From Adiantum capillus-veneris (lineage: Eukaryota; Streptophyta; Polypodiopsida; Polypodiales; Pteridaceae): DNA of 64,000 nucleotides. Positions 34,219-45,249 of this stretch are shown piece by piece. The notes below the pieces were generated by a model. The model did no database searches, was not told where the DNA came from, and saw nothing but the letters and a program-made list of their open reading frames with translations. The position numbers and the translations under genes were made by a program. Within the stretch, counting starts at the first letter, position 1. The number at the start of each line of letters is the position of its first letter. Location of the stretch: positions 118,727,018 to 118,791,017 of the forward strand of contig CM043958.1 of the NCBI GenBank assembly GCA_014529385.2. Reading direction: 5' to 3'.

Positions 34219-36321
34219 TAATATGGAGATAACAAGTGCAAGATTGCATTGCTGAAAATCTGATTCATTACCTCTGTGATATGTTAATCTATGAGGTTGT
34301 CTTCTAGTCCTTGAAGACCTTCTAAGGGCTGCTTGATGCTCCTCATCTTCTTCCTCTAGTTCTTCAATAATCTCCTCTTGCATGCTGGATGGTATGTCCA
34401 TCTTGAGAGGTGATGGAGAGCTTGCATCCTCTGACTTTGTGGCTGATTTGAAGCTTGCACTCTCATCAAATATGACATCCCTTGAAATGAATCACTCCTT
34501 CTTCATAGGATCATATAGCTTGTAATCTTTGCTTACATCACTATATCCAACAAGTATGCATCTCCTTGACTTGTCATCCAGCTTCTTCCTCTTCTCATCT
34601 GGAATGTGAGCAAATGCCAAACATCCAAAGACTTTGAGGTGATCTACCTTTGGCTTGGCCTTATGTAGAGCTTCATATGGTGTGATTCCCTTCAAGATAT
34701 CTGTAGGAGACCTGTTCATCAAATAGCATGAAGTGTTGATAGCTTCATCCCAATAGCTATTGCTAAGTCCTTTGTCTTTGAGCATACACCTGGCTGCTTC
34801 AAAGAGTGTCCTATTCTTCCTCTCTACTACTCCATTTTGTTGAGGAGTATAGCTGCAAGTTAGTTGCCTCTTGATCCCATGTTCAAGTAGGTATTTGCTG
34901 AAATCTTTGGATAAGAATTCTCCTCCATTGTCAGACCTGAGAGATTTGATTCTTCTACCTGTCATCTTCTCAATCATCATGTGAAAGAGCTTGAAAATCT
35001 GAAATACTTCAGCCTTGAACTTCATGAAGTAAACCCAAGTATATCTAGAAAAGTCATTAGTGAAACTCACATAATAAGTGTGCCCACCAAGTGAGGAAGT
35101 GTGGGCTGATTCACACACATATGCATGGATCAAATCAATTATCTCAAGTGACCTAGTCTTGCTCCTAGGAAACTTGCTTCTAGACTGCTTTCCTAGACAA
35201 CATGCTTCACATACTTTCCCAATCCTTTGTAAGTTTGGAATGCCCAAAACCATGCCTTGACTCTTTAGCATACACATGCTTTTGAAGCTCAAATGCCCAT
35301 ACCTTTTATTCCATAACTCTGTGGCTGAAATAGGTGCTGATTCACCACCACCTGTGGCTGAAAATGATGATGGTGTTCCTTCCAATTTGAAGAGCTTTCC
35401 ATGCTTTTTCCCTTTGGCAAGTACTTTGTAGTGATTCTTTGGATCTCTATTGAGGCATTGTTGGCCTTCAAACTCCACTTTGAGGCCCTTCTCTGTCATA
35501 GCTCCAACTGAAAGTAGGTTCTTGGTAAGGGATGGTACCAAGAGAACATTTCCAAGAGTCTTCTTCATTCCTGTGCCCAATTGAATGGGTATATCTCCTT
35601 TACCTGCAATACTATTAGGAGTACTATCTGCTGTATATATGATGCCATTATGAGTATCATCTAAACTAGAGAAATACTCAGCATGTGAGGTCATGTGGGA
35701 TCTTGCCCCACTATCAATCCACCATGGGTCTTCATGAGTGTGAGCTGCCATCTCCTCCAAGGACAGCAATGATGTATCTTCATGAAAGCAATCTGAACTT
35801 CCTTCTTCTTTGTCTTCATCCATATAGTTGGCTGATTTTCCTTTCCAATCAGTGTGGTTGCTTCTGCAATCCCTTGCAATATGCCCATACTTTGAGCATT
35901 TATAACATTGCATAGAGTAGTAGGTGCTCCTACCTCTTCCTCTTGCTCTACCTCTAGATGAATGACCTCTTCTACCATGATAGGATGAGTTACCTTCATG
36001 AGAATACTGATCATGAGTGTTGTTGGGTTGATGCCTTCCTCTTCCTCTTTGAGTGTTTGTCCTTCCTCTTCCTCTTGCTGAAAAGAGTGCTTTGTCATTG
36101 TTGGTGGTACTACTTGTATTCTTTCCTCCTTCATGTATGTTCTTCATGGCTGCTTGCCTTTGATCCTCATCTCTAAGGATTTGTTCCATCTCATCAAGTG
36201 ATGGCTTCTCCCTCAAGATAATAAGCCCTTGGACAAGACCTTCATATCCTTCTCTCAATCCATGGATGATGATTGTAGACAACTCATTGTCTGTCATCTT
36301 GTCTCCAGCAGCTACTAGTTA
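34219..36321 (-). pseudogene. pol: Copia-1 gag C-terminus, protease and integrase
   Basis: Bounded by a TAA at 36319-36321 and a TAG at 34216-34218, with a TGA at 34492-34494 in between. The 601-residue piece starting at 36297 has an Arg/Gly-rich linker, a CCHC knuckle CYKCSKYGHIARDC (residue 131), protease WWIDSGARSHMT (Asp near 195), pre-integrase ELWNKRYGHLSFKSM, then integrase with SDNGGEF and QNGVVERKNRT. The first catalytic Asp is missing: LIHAYVC stands where LIHSDVC or a similar motif is usual, so this integrase would be dead. FISRDVIFDE follows the TGA. After this comes a Glu-rich linker up to the TAG. Confidence 0.9.
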
Positions 36322-36780
36322 TTGATGTAGATCTTTGAGCCTCTTGATGAATCTTGTAGCATCCTCTCCATGATTCCTTTTGGTGTTAGTAAGTTCAGCT
36401 CGCAATGCTACTTGCCTTGAGGTGCTCTTTCACTCATAGATGTTCTTCATTGTGTCCCAAGCCTTCTTGGGAGTCTTCACGTCCATTAGGTGGCTAAGGA
36501 TGTCATCTTTGACACTTAACTTCAGCATGTGGACTGCAAACATGGCCTTCTTGTCCCATTTTTCTATCTCCTCTTCATCATGTTCTTCTTCACGTGGTCT
36601 CTCCATGGAAACCAGCTGCCAACAATCTTGGAAGAAGAGTAGGGACTCCATCTTCACCTTCCAAGTTGCATAATTGTTGCCATTGAGCTTTTCATCTCCC
36701 TCTAAATGTAGATTATGTAGGGTTGGTGCCATCTTCAACTCCTCACAAATAGAGTGATGAAGGGGGATTTTTGCACTCAC
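36322..36780 (-). pseudogene. gag: Copia-1 gag N-terminus
   Basis: A 116-residue frame to a TGA at 36430-36432, continuing in frame to the TAA at 36319-36321. LNGNNYATWKVKMESLL is the start of a copia-type Gag (UBN2/DUF4219 family), and KKAWDTMKNIYE is the typical later block. The start codon nearest the primer site is taken at about 36780; a second Met lies shortly after. Gag would form the particle that packages the RNA. Confidence 0.85.
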
Positions 36781-36818
36781 TCAAACTCACTCAAGATCAC
36801 TCTATCTTGGCACTACAA

Positions 36819-36833
36819 CCTGCTTTGATACCA
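36819..36833 (-). other. Copia-1 primer binding site
   Basis: The minus strand reads TGGTATCAAAGCAGG directly after the 5' LTR. This matches the initiator-Met tRNA site TGGTATCAGAGC with one change. Confidence 0.9.
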
Positions 36834-37929
36834 TGTGAAAAAACAGGGGAGTGAAGGGATGGATCTTTGTGCTAAGATATGTGTGAGAATGACAAGTGTT
36901 TAACTGAAATATATGAGAGAGACAATGATATACTGAAAGGAATATCTTTATTGATGATGAAGGTTCCTTGAGATACAATATTGGTACTTGCAAACTACCA
37001 ATGCAGGTACTGCAGAATACCAATACAGGTACTGTGACACAGTCTTAACAGTACTAATAACAGAGAGTAAATAGTACCAAACAGACAGTTATGGTACTCT
37101 GGAAGTACCTAGACAGGTACTCGGAAAGTACCAATGGTACACAGTATAGGTACTTCTGTGAGACTGAATGGTTGATCCCCAAACCCAAGCTAGAGTTAAA
37201 GTCCCAAGTACAATGAGTGTGTTTTCCCAAATAACAACACTCTATACAAGATGATCTAAGCCTCACAAGGTCTCTTAGCTCTCTCTCTGTGTTCTCTGTC
37301 TCTCTCTGTTCTCTGTCTTTCTACTCTGTGTCTCTCTGTTAAACTAGTGTACTGGTACATCTTTATATATCTGTATCTCTCAATGCTGAGCATAAGTCGT
37401 GGATCCCTTTGGTAGGTAGATGCACCATTATGTGGGGAACATATCTTCTTCATAGTCCAAGAAGAGATCATGGCTGTATCTCCAAATAGGTAGCTCCCAA
37501 GTTGGCAGGTTACCCTCTGTGTGCAGTCTGCAACTCTGCAGGCAGCCAACTTGGCACCTTCACCAAATATGGTAGAAGCTGAATTAGGATAAACCCTCTG
37601 ATAGGATTATAGTCCACATGGAGTAGAACAACTTCTCTTTGTATTTATCCACGAGATCACAGCTGTAGGTGGCTATTTTCATCCCTATAAATCTGCCTGC
37701 TGCACCTCCTGAATCTGCTCCTACCTTTTAGGTACTTTTCCACCTAATTGCTTGGTGGTTGTTGTAGATGCTTCAACGTGTATAGTTGATGATGCAAGGG
37801 TTATTGACCATCCAAAATGATGTCAAGTCATCATCCTAAGCTACCATGCCATCATGCTACCATAGCATCATGCTGAAGCCGTTGTTCCCACCTTATTCAA
37901 GTAGATGTGTTGGAATTGTAGCTTTAACA
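36834..37929 (-). repeat. Copia-1 5' LTR
   Basis: 1096 bp, uninterrupted. A TATA-like TATATAAAG (minus strand, 37361-37369) precedes a CT/AG-rich stretch. Between about 36983 and 37166 the word GTAC occurs 11 times, mostly as GGTACT or AGTACC. This cluster lies downstream of the inferred start and so probably in the transcribed leader. Confidence 0.9.
37361..37370 (-). promoter_or_regulatory. Copia-1 LTR TATA box (candidate)
   Basis: ATATATAAAG on the minus strand, about 560 bp into the LTR. The transposon in the partner LTR is inserted 20-30 bp downstream of the equivalent box, near the expected transcription start. Confidence 0.5.
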
Positions 37930-38539
37930 GAAAAGTCTCACAGCCATCCGATATGATTTGGGCGGTTTCAACCCATTCTATGCCTTCTTGAGGCCACTTT
38001 AGAATTACTTTAGCTTGTTTTTTTTTAAGACATTAGGTATACCTTACATTAGGATAGAGCCATTTTCATTTTTGAGAAAATTGTATGGAAAAAGAGAAAA
38101 TAAATTTTCCATTATCTCTCTATGCTAAAATTGCATTTCTTACAAGGCCCAAATTTGAGTCCAAGGGTTTCCTAATGAGTCTATCCCCGTGATTGCAATT
38201 TGCACCATTGCCTCCATCTGCTTTACCTCTCCTCCTCTATGATGTCATGCATGTTCGTGGGACACCACTGAGAAGTCTCATGGACTATGCACTTTATGCC
38301 CTTGTAAAGTGTGCAAGTCTTAGCATTGCATTCTACATTGAGTACTCTTATTTTTGTCACAATTAGAGCTTGATTTAAACCATAATCTTTCTCTACATAT
38401 CTTGTTCTCCCAATTACACTATTTTGATGCTCATTTCCACAATTCTTGAGAATCAAGAGTCATTTACCAGCTCTCCACACCCCACATGATATGTTTATTT
38501 TGTACCCATAGGTAATATTTGAGCTTCAAGGATGATAAT

Positions 38540-38543
<4 letters not shown>

Positions 38544-38615
<72 letters not shown>

Positions 38616-38636
38616 GCGTGTAGAATACTTTTTATT

Positions 38637-38691
<55 letters not shown>
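38544..38691. repeat. Two long (CT)n microsatellites
   Basis: About 70 and 52 bases of CT separated by a short unique segment. Unit 1 has a single short run at 11455-11473, so this site expanded strongly in unit 2. Confidence 0.95.
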
Positions 38692-38693
<2 letters not shown>

Positions 38694-39613
38694 TCTAGAA
38701 AATTAAAATATATAAATAAATTCAAGATCATATATATATAAAGTCAACTAGTTACTTAAGAAAATAAAGAATAGAATTTAGTGATTAAAGATAAAATTGC
38801 TGCAAGATTTCAAGTCATGGCCAACTAACAAAGCCAAGAAGCTATGGGTTTCATTCATTACTAGTGCAAACCAAGAGTTTCTCAACTATAGGGCATTTAT
38901 TCCAGTAATTGCAAGGGCTATCAAATTTACAATTATGTAGTCATGGGCTCTTTGAGGATAACATCATACTTTGCATTATTGTTGTCGGTACCTATGCTAC
39001 GAGTTGTCCTTGCACAATAGCACAAAAAATGCTTTGATGAGCTTCTTGTCTAGAACTCTCAACTGTCACCTCCATCTTCACATTACTCCTACATCAAGAG
39101 TCATTGATGAGTGATAGATGAAAGAATACATGGAAAGATAGAACAAAGCAGGGAAGTAACAAACATCAAAAGATTCCCAAAAGCGTATGGAGGTCAAGAT
39201 GCATGCAAGCCTTAGCAATGAGTAATCTGGAAGGCAGCATGCAATTTAGACATTACATTAAAGGAGATTCAGAGGGTCATTTTGGAGGTCATATAATTGC
39301 ACTTTTCTCTCTGAGGGATGATAACTACTCCACTATATAAATGCTTGCACGTATTTCCTTGATCGCAACCTAGTCCACACAATCCACCTTAACTCCCACA
39401 TCCCTCCATTTATGTGCACCATGCCCCTTATAGGTTTAAGATTTTGAGCATCATTCCCTTGAGTGCTCATCTTTTGACCATATTAGGTTTGATTTCTTCA
39501 AAGCCAGTCTCATCTCAATAACTCTTAGGCATCCAAAGTCATTGATCACCTCAAAATAGAGTATGAAACATCTTGCATTTGGTCCATAGGTCTTTTAGGG
39601 CATTTGATCAGGT

Positions 39614-39617
<4 letters not shown>

Positions 39618-39677
<60 letters not shown>

Positions 39678-39698
39678 CCCCCCCCCCCCCCCCCCCCC
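39618..39698. repeat. (CT)n followed by C24
   Basis: CT repeat about 57 bases, then 24 C. Equivalent to 12414-12474. Confidence 0.95.
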
Positions 39699-40053
39699 AT
39701 GAATAAAGTTATCTTCTTAGTCTCACCAAATGAGTGAGCTCCAATTTCTTTCGACACTCCTAGCTAGTCCAAGCCAAACCCAAGGTCACTTCCAGTTCCC
39801 CTAGTCCTAGAATCCACTCTGCAGTACAAGTCCTACCTCTCATAGCCAACAACACATATGTGTGAATGTAGGTTCTACTATTGTGACAGTTGCACTCGAT
39901 GGGCCAAGGTGGGATATCATAGATGGTTTCAGCAGCAAAGAGAGTCATAAATTGCAAGCTTTGCATCAGTAACTGAGAAAGCAAGTTGGTACCATAGAAG
40001 CAAGGTGGGGAAGACAAATCAAAACAGAAGGACAATAGTCTAGAGGTGCGATG

Positions 40054-40311
40054 TACACGTTTGCACGCCCTCTCCCACTGCCTGGCCTTGCCATATGCAG
40101 GCGCCCAACCCCGATGCCTCTATCTCTGGCTTTCCTGCTTCTGCCCCAACCTCTACCTCTAATGCGGATAGACTGTAGCAACAACGAGCCGTGCAACACT
40201 CCACGGACCTGTGGGCTCCTCACACAGGAGCCCACACACATCTCCCATTCCCTTTCATGAAATCCCCCAACTCTCTGTTTTGACTATTCTTGCAACACTT
40301 GACTGCAGTCT

Positions 40312-40399
<88 letters not shown>

Positions 40400-40479
40400 A
40401 TCCCTAGTGAACCAACCAGGGCAAGCCTACTCGCCCTCACCTGCAGTCCCTGCGGGCTGAACTGGGCCACTGTTGGAGT
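40054..40479. mobile_element. GC-rich unit-2-specific insertion
   Basis: Unit 1 has about 20 bp (agtggaggatgagaatagcc) at this place; unit 2 has 426 bp of GC-rich DNA. It holds a perfect 11 bp stem (40210-40220 with 40226-40236, loop cacac) and an (AG)n tract of about 86 bases (40313-40398). No terminal repeats or clear target duplication are visible, so it is a segment of unknown class. Confidence 0.45.
40313..40398. repeat. (AG)n microsatellite
   Basis: About 43 AG repeats inside the unit-2-specific segment. Confidence 0.95.
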
Positions 40480-40689
40480 ACCATGAGCAATGGTAGCTAT
40501 ACTGTGGTGCCTACCGAGAGCATGGCATTTAGTTCAAGGATGCAGGGTGCACAACCCAATATTCCTATTAAACATCATTGGGAAGAAGTTTCTATCACGT
40601 GACTTTTTCTTTTAACTTGAATTTGTGACAGCACAAGAGTTGGAGTGAGACACCTGCAAAGGAAAGAGAGAACAAAGATGAACACAAAG

Positions 40690-41402
40690 AGTGTAATGAA
40701 AATGTCTTATGAACTTTGAGAATAGCGGAATTAAGAGAATTAGAGTGAGAATTTTTGTGAGACTACTATGAGAACATAGAGGGTGAACTTCATTGATGGT
40801 AGCAACATAAACATAGTACTTAATTAATGTGACATGAATAATAATTTTGCAAGAGAAAGAGAGTATTAAAGAACATGACAATAGTTGAGGACTGGATTAA
40901 CTTGGAGCCAGTCTCCCCTCCAAAGGCGTTTGTATTATAGGCTCTCCCATCAAGAGAGACTTGATACAATACAATCTTTGTGTTCCTTGTGACCTAGGTA
41001 ATACAATGAGGATGGAAAGCTTCATGCATCACAAGCATAATATAAACTTTGCAAAAAGAATTAACTATCCCAAGCCTCAGTCCAAGGCCTCAAACACCTT
41101 CGAAGGTGGAGAGATAAGAATCATCCATAGGAGAAAGAAATAGATACTCACTTATCATCACTCTTCTTGCTTAGCATAGCATAATAGCATAGTAATGAAG
41201 ATGAAGAATATTTCAAGCTTAAGCATTGAAGAATGGCTCTTGGTTGGATTTGCATTCCATAGCCAAGAGTGCTGGTGTAGGCTTCCCCTTCTCAACAAGC
41301 TTGGAGAAGGAGATGGAGCTCTTGCACTTTGTGTGTGTGTGGTGGGGGGGGGGGGGGGGGAGAGAGTATCCCCTCTCATGCTTGGTCCACCCTCTCCCCC
41401 AC

Positions 41403-41454
<52 letters not shown>

Positions 41455-42125
41455 GTATTATTTAATTATATACATTTGAACATGTGTCCTATGAGAGAAA
41501 GAACTTAATTATTTATTTTTATGCATCTAAATTCTCATTGGACCCCTTTAAAGCCTATCCAATAGGATTCAAGCACATCATGAGGGGCACATGGGGAAGA
41601 TCTTGATATGTGTCTTTTATGCTTTTTAAGATATCATGTTTGAATTGAACACTTCAAGCACCTAGTCATTTAAGCATGGAACCGTTTTTGCCTCTTAAAA
41701 GTTTATGTTTGAATTAAACACTTCAAGAACCTTAGTCATTTAAGCATGAGAAGCACCTCAAGCTTGGGAAAGGTTCCTACAAACACTTTAAGCACTTTAG
41801 TTATAGCAAGCACTACAAGCACCTCATGCTTGGGTGGGATTCCCACCTCAAGGTCAACCCTAGCTTGCCTAAGGTCAAAGGACTTTTTAATGCTAACTTT
41901 TGGAGGTCTTTAATGAAGCTAACCCTAAGGTATTTAAGCTCCATTAGATAGTATTTCTCTTTAACAGACCATCTCTCATTTGGACCCCTTTAACCTTGGC
42001 CCCATGTTGACACAGATCCGTAAGCACAGGTCTATATTCTAACCCTTGTTCCCGTTTATTCTCCCACATTAAATGTTCAATTTAATATGAAAAAATCATG
42101 TAGGCTGGTTTGATATTAGATTTGA

Positions 42126-42126
<1 letters not shown>
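40690..42126 (-). mobile_element. LTR remnant, longer unit 2 copy
   Basis: Reverse complement matches 62236-63807 across its length. Examples are gttgaggactgg (near 40885), gagtgctggtgtaggc (near 41270), gctaaccctaaggtatttaag (near 41920) and cacattaaatgttcaattt (near 42065). The stretch 41637-42126 is missing from unit 1. A ~75 bp internal duplication (cacttcaag...gtcatttaagcatg, at about 41650 and 41718) is seen. No coding DNA adjoins. Confidence 0.7.
41344..41451. repeat. G17 and (CT)n tracts
   Basis: G17 at 41344-41360 after TG repeats; CT repeat at 41406-41451. Confidence 0.95.

Positions 42127-42186
<60 letters not shown>
42127..42186. repeat. (CA)n microsatellite
   Basis: About 30 CA repeats at the outer edge of the LTR remnant. 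Absent from unit 1. Confidence 0.95.
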
Positions 42187-42189
<3 letters not shown>

Positions 42190-42849
42190 TCGGGGGATTC
42201 ACCATGGAAAACTTATTGCACCATATAAGTGCAAGGGAGGGGTTTTTTTACAAGTTACATAAGCGTATAAGTTAGGGGTAGAACCTCAATAATTTAACTC
42301 CCAAGCTTGAAAATGAAGGGGGGGGGGGGGGGGGTATTTGGGGGTGGGAGTGAAAAAAAGGGAAAATAAGAGGATTTTTTTGTGTTTCAAAATCATGGCT
42401 TTCCAAAAGAGTATGCCCTTAAACTTGTGAGTGAATAGCTACAAAGATACATTCAAGAACTAACACTGCTTTGATGGTACATTTGGTTATCAACAGAAGT
42501 GGTTCCTTAGTACATTGCCAGTCACTATGCTACACACTCTTTGACTATTTTTACTCAATTAGATCATGTGAGACCTAAATTTTATATGTAAGATAGGGGT
42601 ATGATAGTTTCTTAATTGTTTATTGTATAAGCGTAGAAAGGGGGGTAATATGTCCTAATATGAATCGTATATAGGGGTTTTATCAAAGTTATCCACATGT
42701 AGATGGCGTCCTGTTTTGTATATAGAGTGAATCCCCGGGGAGAGAGACTAGAAACCCTTAAATTATAGGTGAATCTCATAATTTATAGGTGTGATTAAAC
42801 TAAACATCTAATTGTTTCAAGCACTACGTCCCCGCTCATGCACATGGTT
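42187..42849. other. Non-coding spacer, unit 2
   Basis: Equivalent to 14096-14823. G17 at 42318-42334. No gene seen. Confidence 0.6.
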
Positions 42850-43061
42850 GTGTTTTTTGAAAGAGAAAGAGGAAGAAGAAGAAGACAGAGAAGAACAGAA
42901 GCTCTTGGAGAGTAAGGAGGTGTCATTTCTAGATGCACATGTCCAAGGGATTAATAATGAGCTAGATTGAGGCCAAGGCATCTCATATCCAAGGGATTAA
43001 TAATGAGCTAGAGGTATCTCATGGCCAAAACATTGCAAGTCATGCTCTTGTAGAGATTTGT

Positions 43062-43135
<74 letters not shown>

Positions 43136-43325
43136 GAACACACCCACACCCACACACATGCTCAAAGATATCTCCACTTATCTTTCGAAGAACCTCTAGG
43201 ATGATCTGTTGTTCTCATTGATGATGATGCATCAGAGTACGTTACTAGGAAACTTTTAACTAATGAAGAGGCTTTGAAGAGGCTTGAACCTACTTGCCAA
43301 AACTTGGATGGTGCTGATGATTGTG
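42850..43325 (+). pseudogene. Exon-like relic, unit 2 copy
   Basis: Second copy of 14824-15262. The stretch through VLIDDDASEYVTRKLLTNEE to NLDGADD is open and ends at the same donor-like GTGAGT. The first part has an in-frame stop (near 42965) and a 20-odd bp word repeated (aagggattaataatgagcta). A long (CT)n lies between them. Confidence 0.4.
43066..43133. repeat. (CT)n microsatellite
   Basis: About 34 CT repeats, twice the length of the unit 1 equivalent. Confidence 0.95.
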
Positions 43326-43929
43326 AGTCACTGCAAACTGTATTTTGAATTTTTTTAACTTTCTTTTAAGCATCCATATTATCTCAACCTCTCTATGTCT
43401 AGGCTAGGGGTGAGACTACGGCTCATCGATTACAATATCCACTTGGAAAAAGGAGTTAATATATTCCCAATTTATCAAAAGAACAAGTGTTTTAGAAAAA
43501 GAGAGTGACTATGTTTGTCGCAAACTTCAATTTCAAGGCTAACTTCTGGAACTAGTTATTAGATTATATTGGGTTTCGATGGTATTTTTTATGGTAGTTT
43601 ATTTTTTTGTGTAAAGGGTTAAATGAATCTATTATTAAAGAATTGTAGAAAAGACATGATGCTCCTTTTGACTCTATCTTTAAAGAGAGACAATGTTGTT
43701 GAATGAGCTATAATTCCAAAGCCATAGAAGATGCAGGTGAAGAGAGGGTAGTGAGAAGAGGAAGGAGAAGAAGGTGGTGGGATGAGGAGGGAGGTGGGAA
43801 CATGAGGGAAAAGAAAGACGTGAGAAGATTCAAAAGTCATCTCAGATAGAAAATTTACTTTAGCGTTTTAAAATCAATATTTTAAATAAAGGTTCTGTAA
43901 AAAAATCCCTCTTATATTGGCTTAGAGCA

Positions 43930-43967
<38 letters not shown>

Positions 43968-44638
43968 ATTGAAAGGGAAAAAATGACCTCAAACTTCCCC
44001 TAATGGTTCCCTATTTAAAATGACGTCCCTTAGACCGTGTTGTTCAATGAAACATTTGGTGCTATTTTCGAAGAGGTGTGAAGTGAGGGCTCTCCCAAAT
44101 GGAGTAGGGCCCTACCCTACTCAGGGTATTTCAATTCCATTATATGGAATCTTCACAAAATGCTCAAAAGCTCCACCCACTCTCCATTTCAAAGGCCACA
44201 ATTAAACCACTTTTTACATCACTTTTCATTACTCATATTTGAACTCATCACATTGAATATCCAAGGGTTTAGCTACACCACTGGGTTATAAGCCTATGAT
44301 GTTATGTAGGGTGGCCTTATTCATAAAAAAACAAAAAAAAGATCCCCCCTCCCTTTTCCTTTTTCCAATTATCATGCCAACCTTCTTGGTCTACTCTTAT
44401 TTGATTGGATGGAATCTCATCAGATCTGCCTCCTCCTCTCATCCTCCTCCTCTCATTAGCCAAGGATGCAAAGAAGAAGTTCAGGGATTTCGACCTCACG
44501 ACCTTGCAGATCCAAACTTGTCATCGTAGCTAACCAGCGTGGCACAACATTGTGACTATCTTTGAGGCATTGCATTAGAAAAAGAAATTAATTTCGTGTG
44601 CCTTCTCTACCGCGTGTCTGTCATTTTCCCTTCCTTCA
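43326..44638. other. Non-coding DNA before copia-2
   Basis: Unit-2-specific DNA at about 43470-43707, then sequence matching unit 1 from 16555 on. (CT)n at 43931-43964. Ends at target bases cttca (44634-44638). No gene seen. Confidence 0.6.
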
Positions 44639-44959
44639 TGTTGAGATGTCGAGCTCTACATCTTGAGCTGGCATCCACTACGGGTCTTGGCCGCTTACGA
44701 CATTTACTCACTGGCGTGTTAGGTGACCGACACAGAGGATCTCTGCCAATGATTCTACAGCTGGACTACACTTATAGTGCCAGCCTAGTACGCTTCTAGC
44801 GAGTTCACACTTAGTGAGCGCATGTACATATGTGCTACTTTTCAGTTTTAGCACTTAGTCATTTTGTACTCTCTTTTCTGTACGAAGAAGAAGAAGCTTT
44901 CCATCTTCGTGTGCTTTGTGCTTGTCTTGTGTAGCTCTCTTGCATCCTCATTATTTACA
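44639..44959 (+). repeat. Copia-2 5' LTR
   Basis: TGTTGAGATGTCGAGCTC to TTATTTACA, 321 bp. A short palindrome-like tgtcgagctctaca lies near the start. Confidence 0.97.
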
Positions 44960-44971
44960 TGGTATCAGAGC
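44960..44971 (+). other. Copia-2 primer binding site
   Basis: TGGTATCAGAGC immediately after the LTR: the standard initiator-Met tRNA complement of plant copia elements. Confidence 0.95.
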
Positions 44972-45249
44972 TTGGTGCAGGCAAGAGAGGCTAAGAGAGC
45001 AAGAGCATCACAATCCCTTCGTTCGCAATCCACGACCAGATGCCAAATTTTAGGGGTTTTTCCTACAAGTTTCTGAACAGGTCTCCAAAGTGCAGTACAC
45101 AGAGATCTACTGTACAAGTACAGTGGTTGTATGTACACTTGATTGTGGACACTCGTTGAGTGTAGAAAGCGTTACAAGTACCACGATAGCAGGTTCAGCA
45201 AATTTGCAGGTTTTTGCAGATTGCAGCTATTTTGTGTTAGTGCTTCAAG
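44972..45249 (+). other. Copia-2 untranslated leader
   Basis: About 280 bp between primer site and gag start; no long frame. Would carry packaging signals in an active element. Confidence 0.6.

Larger units (their letters stand above)
30095..37929 (-). mobile_element. Copia-1: Ty1/copia LTR retrotransposon, nearly complete
   Basis: Minus-strand element: 5' LTR 36834-37929, initiator-Met tRNA primer site, one long gag-pol frame, polypurine tract, 3' LTR 30095-32515. Integrase precedes RT, which defines Ty1/copia. Flanks are gcaaa (30090-30094) and gaaaa (37930-37934), a 5 bp target duplication with one change; the empty site is in unit 1 at 10849-10853. The LTRs differ by about 1-2% by eye outside the nested transposon. 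The whole coding region from 36780 to 32656 stays in one frame with four in-frame stops and no frameshift. Confidence 0.95.
37930..40053. other. Satellite tail and non-coding DNA, unit 2
   Basis: Resumes exactly where unit 1 continues after 10853: tctcacagccatccgatatg, then catactatgcc-like DNA. No gene supported. Contains long (CT)n at 38544-38614 and 38639-38691. Confidence 0.6.

Noticed and set aside
41637-42126. Independent insertion specific to unit 2
   Set aside because: It aligns to the first part of the right-edge LTR (62236 onward, inverted), so it is the ancestral LTR end that unit 1 lost rather than a new insertion.
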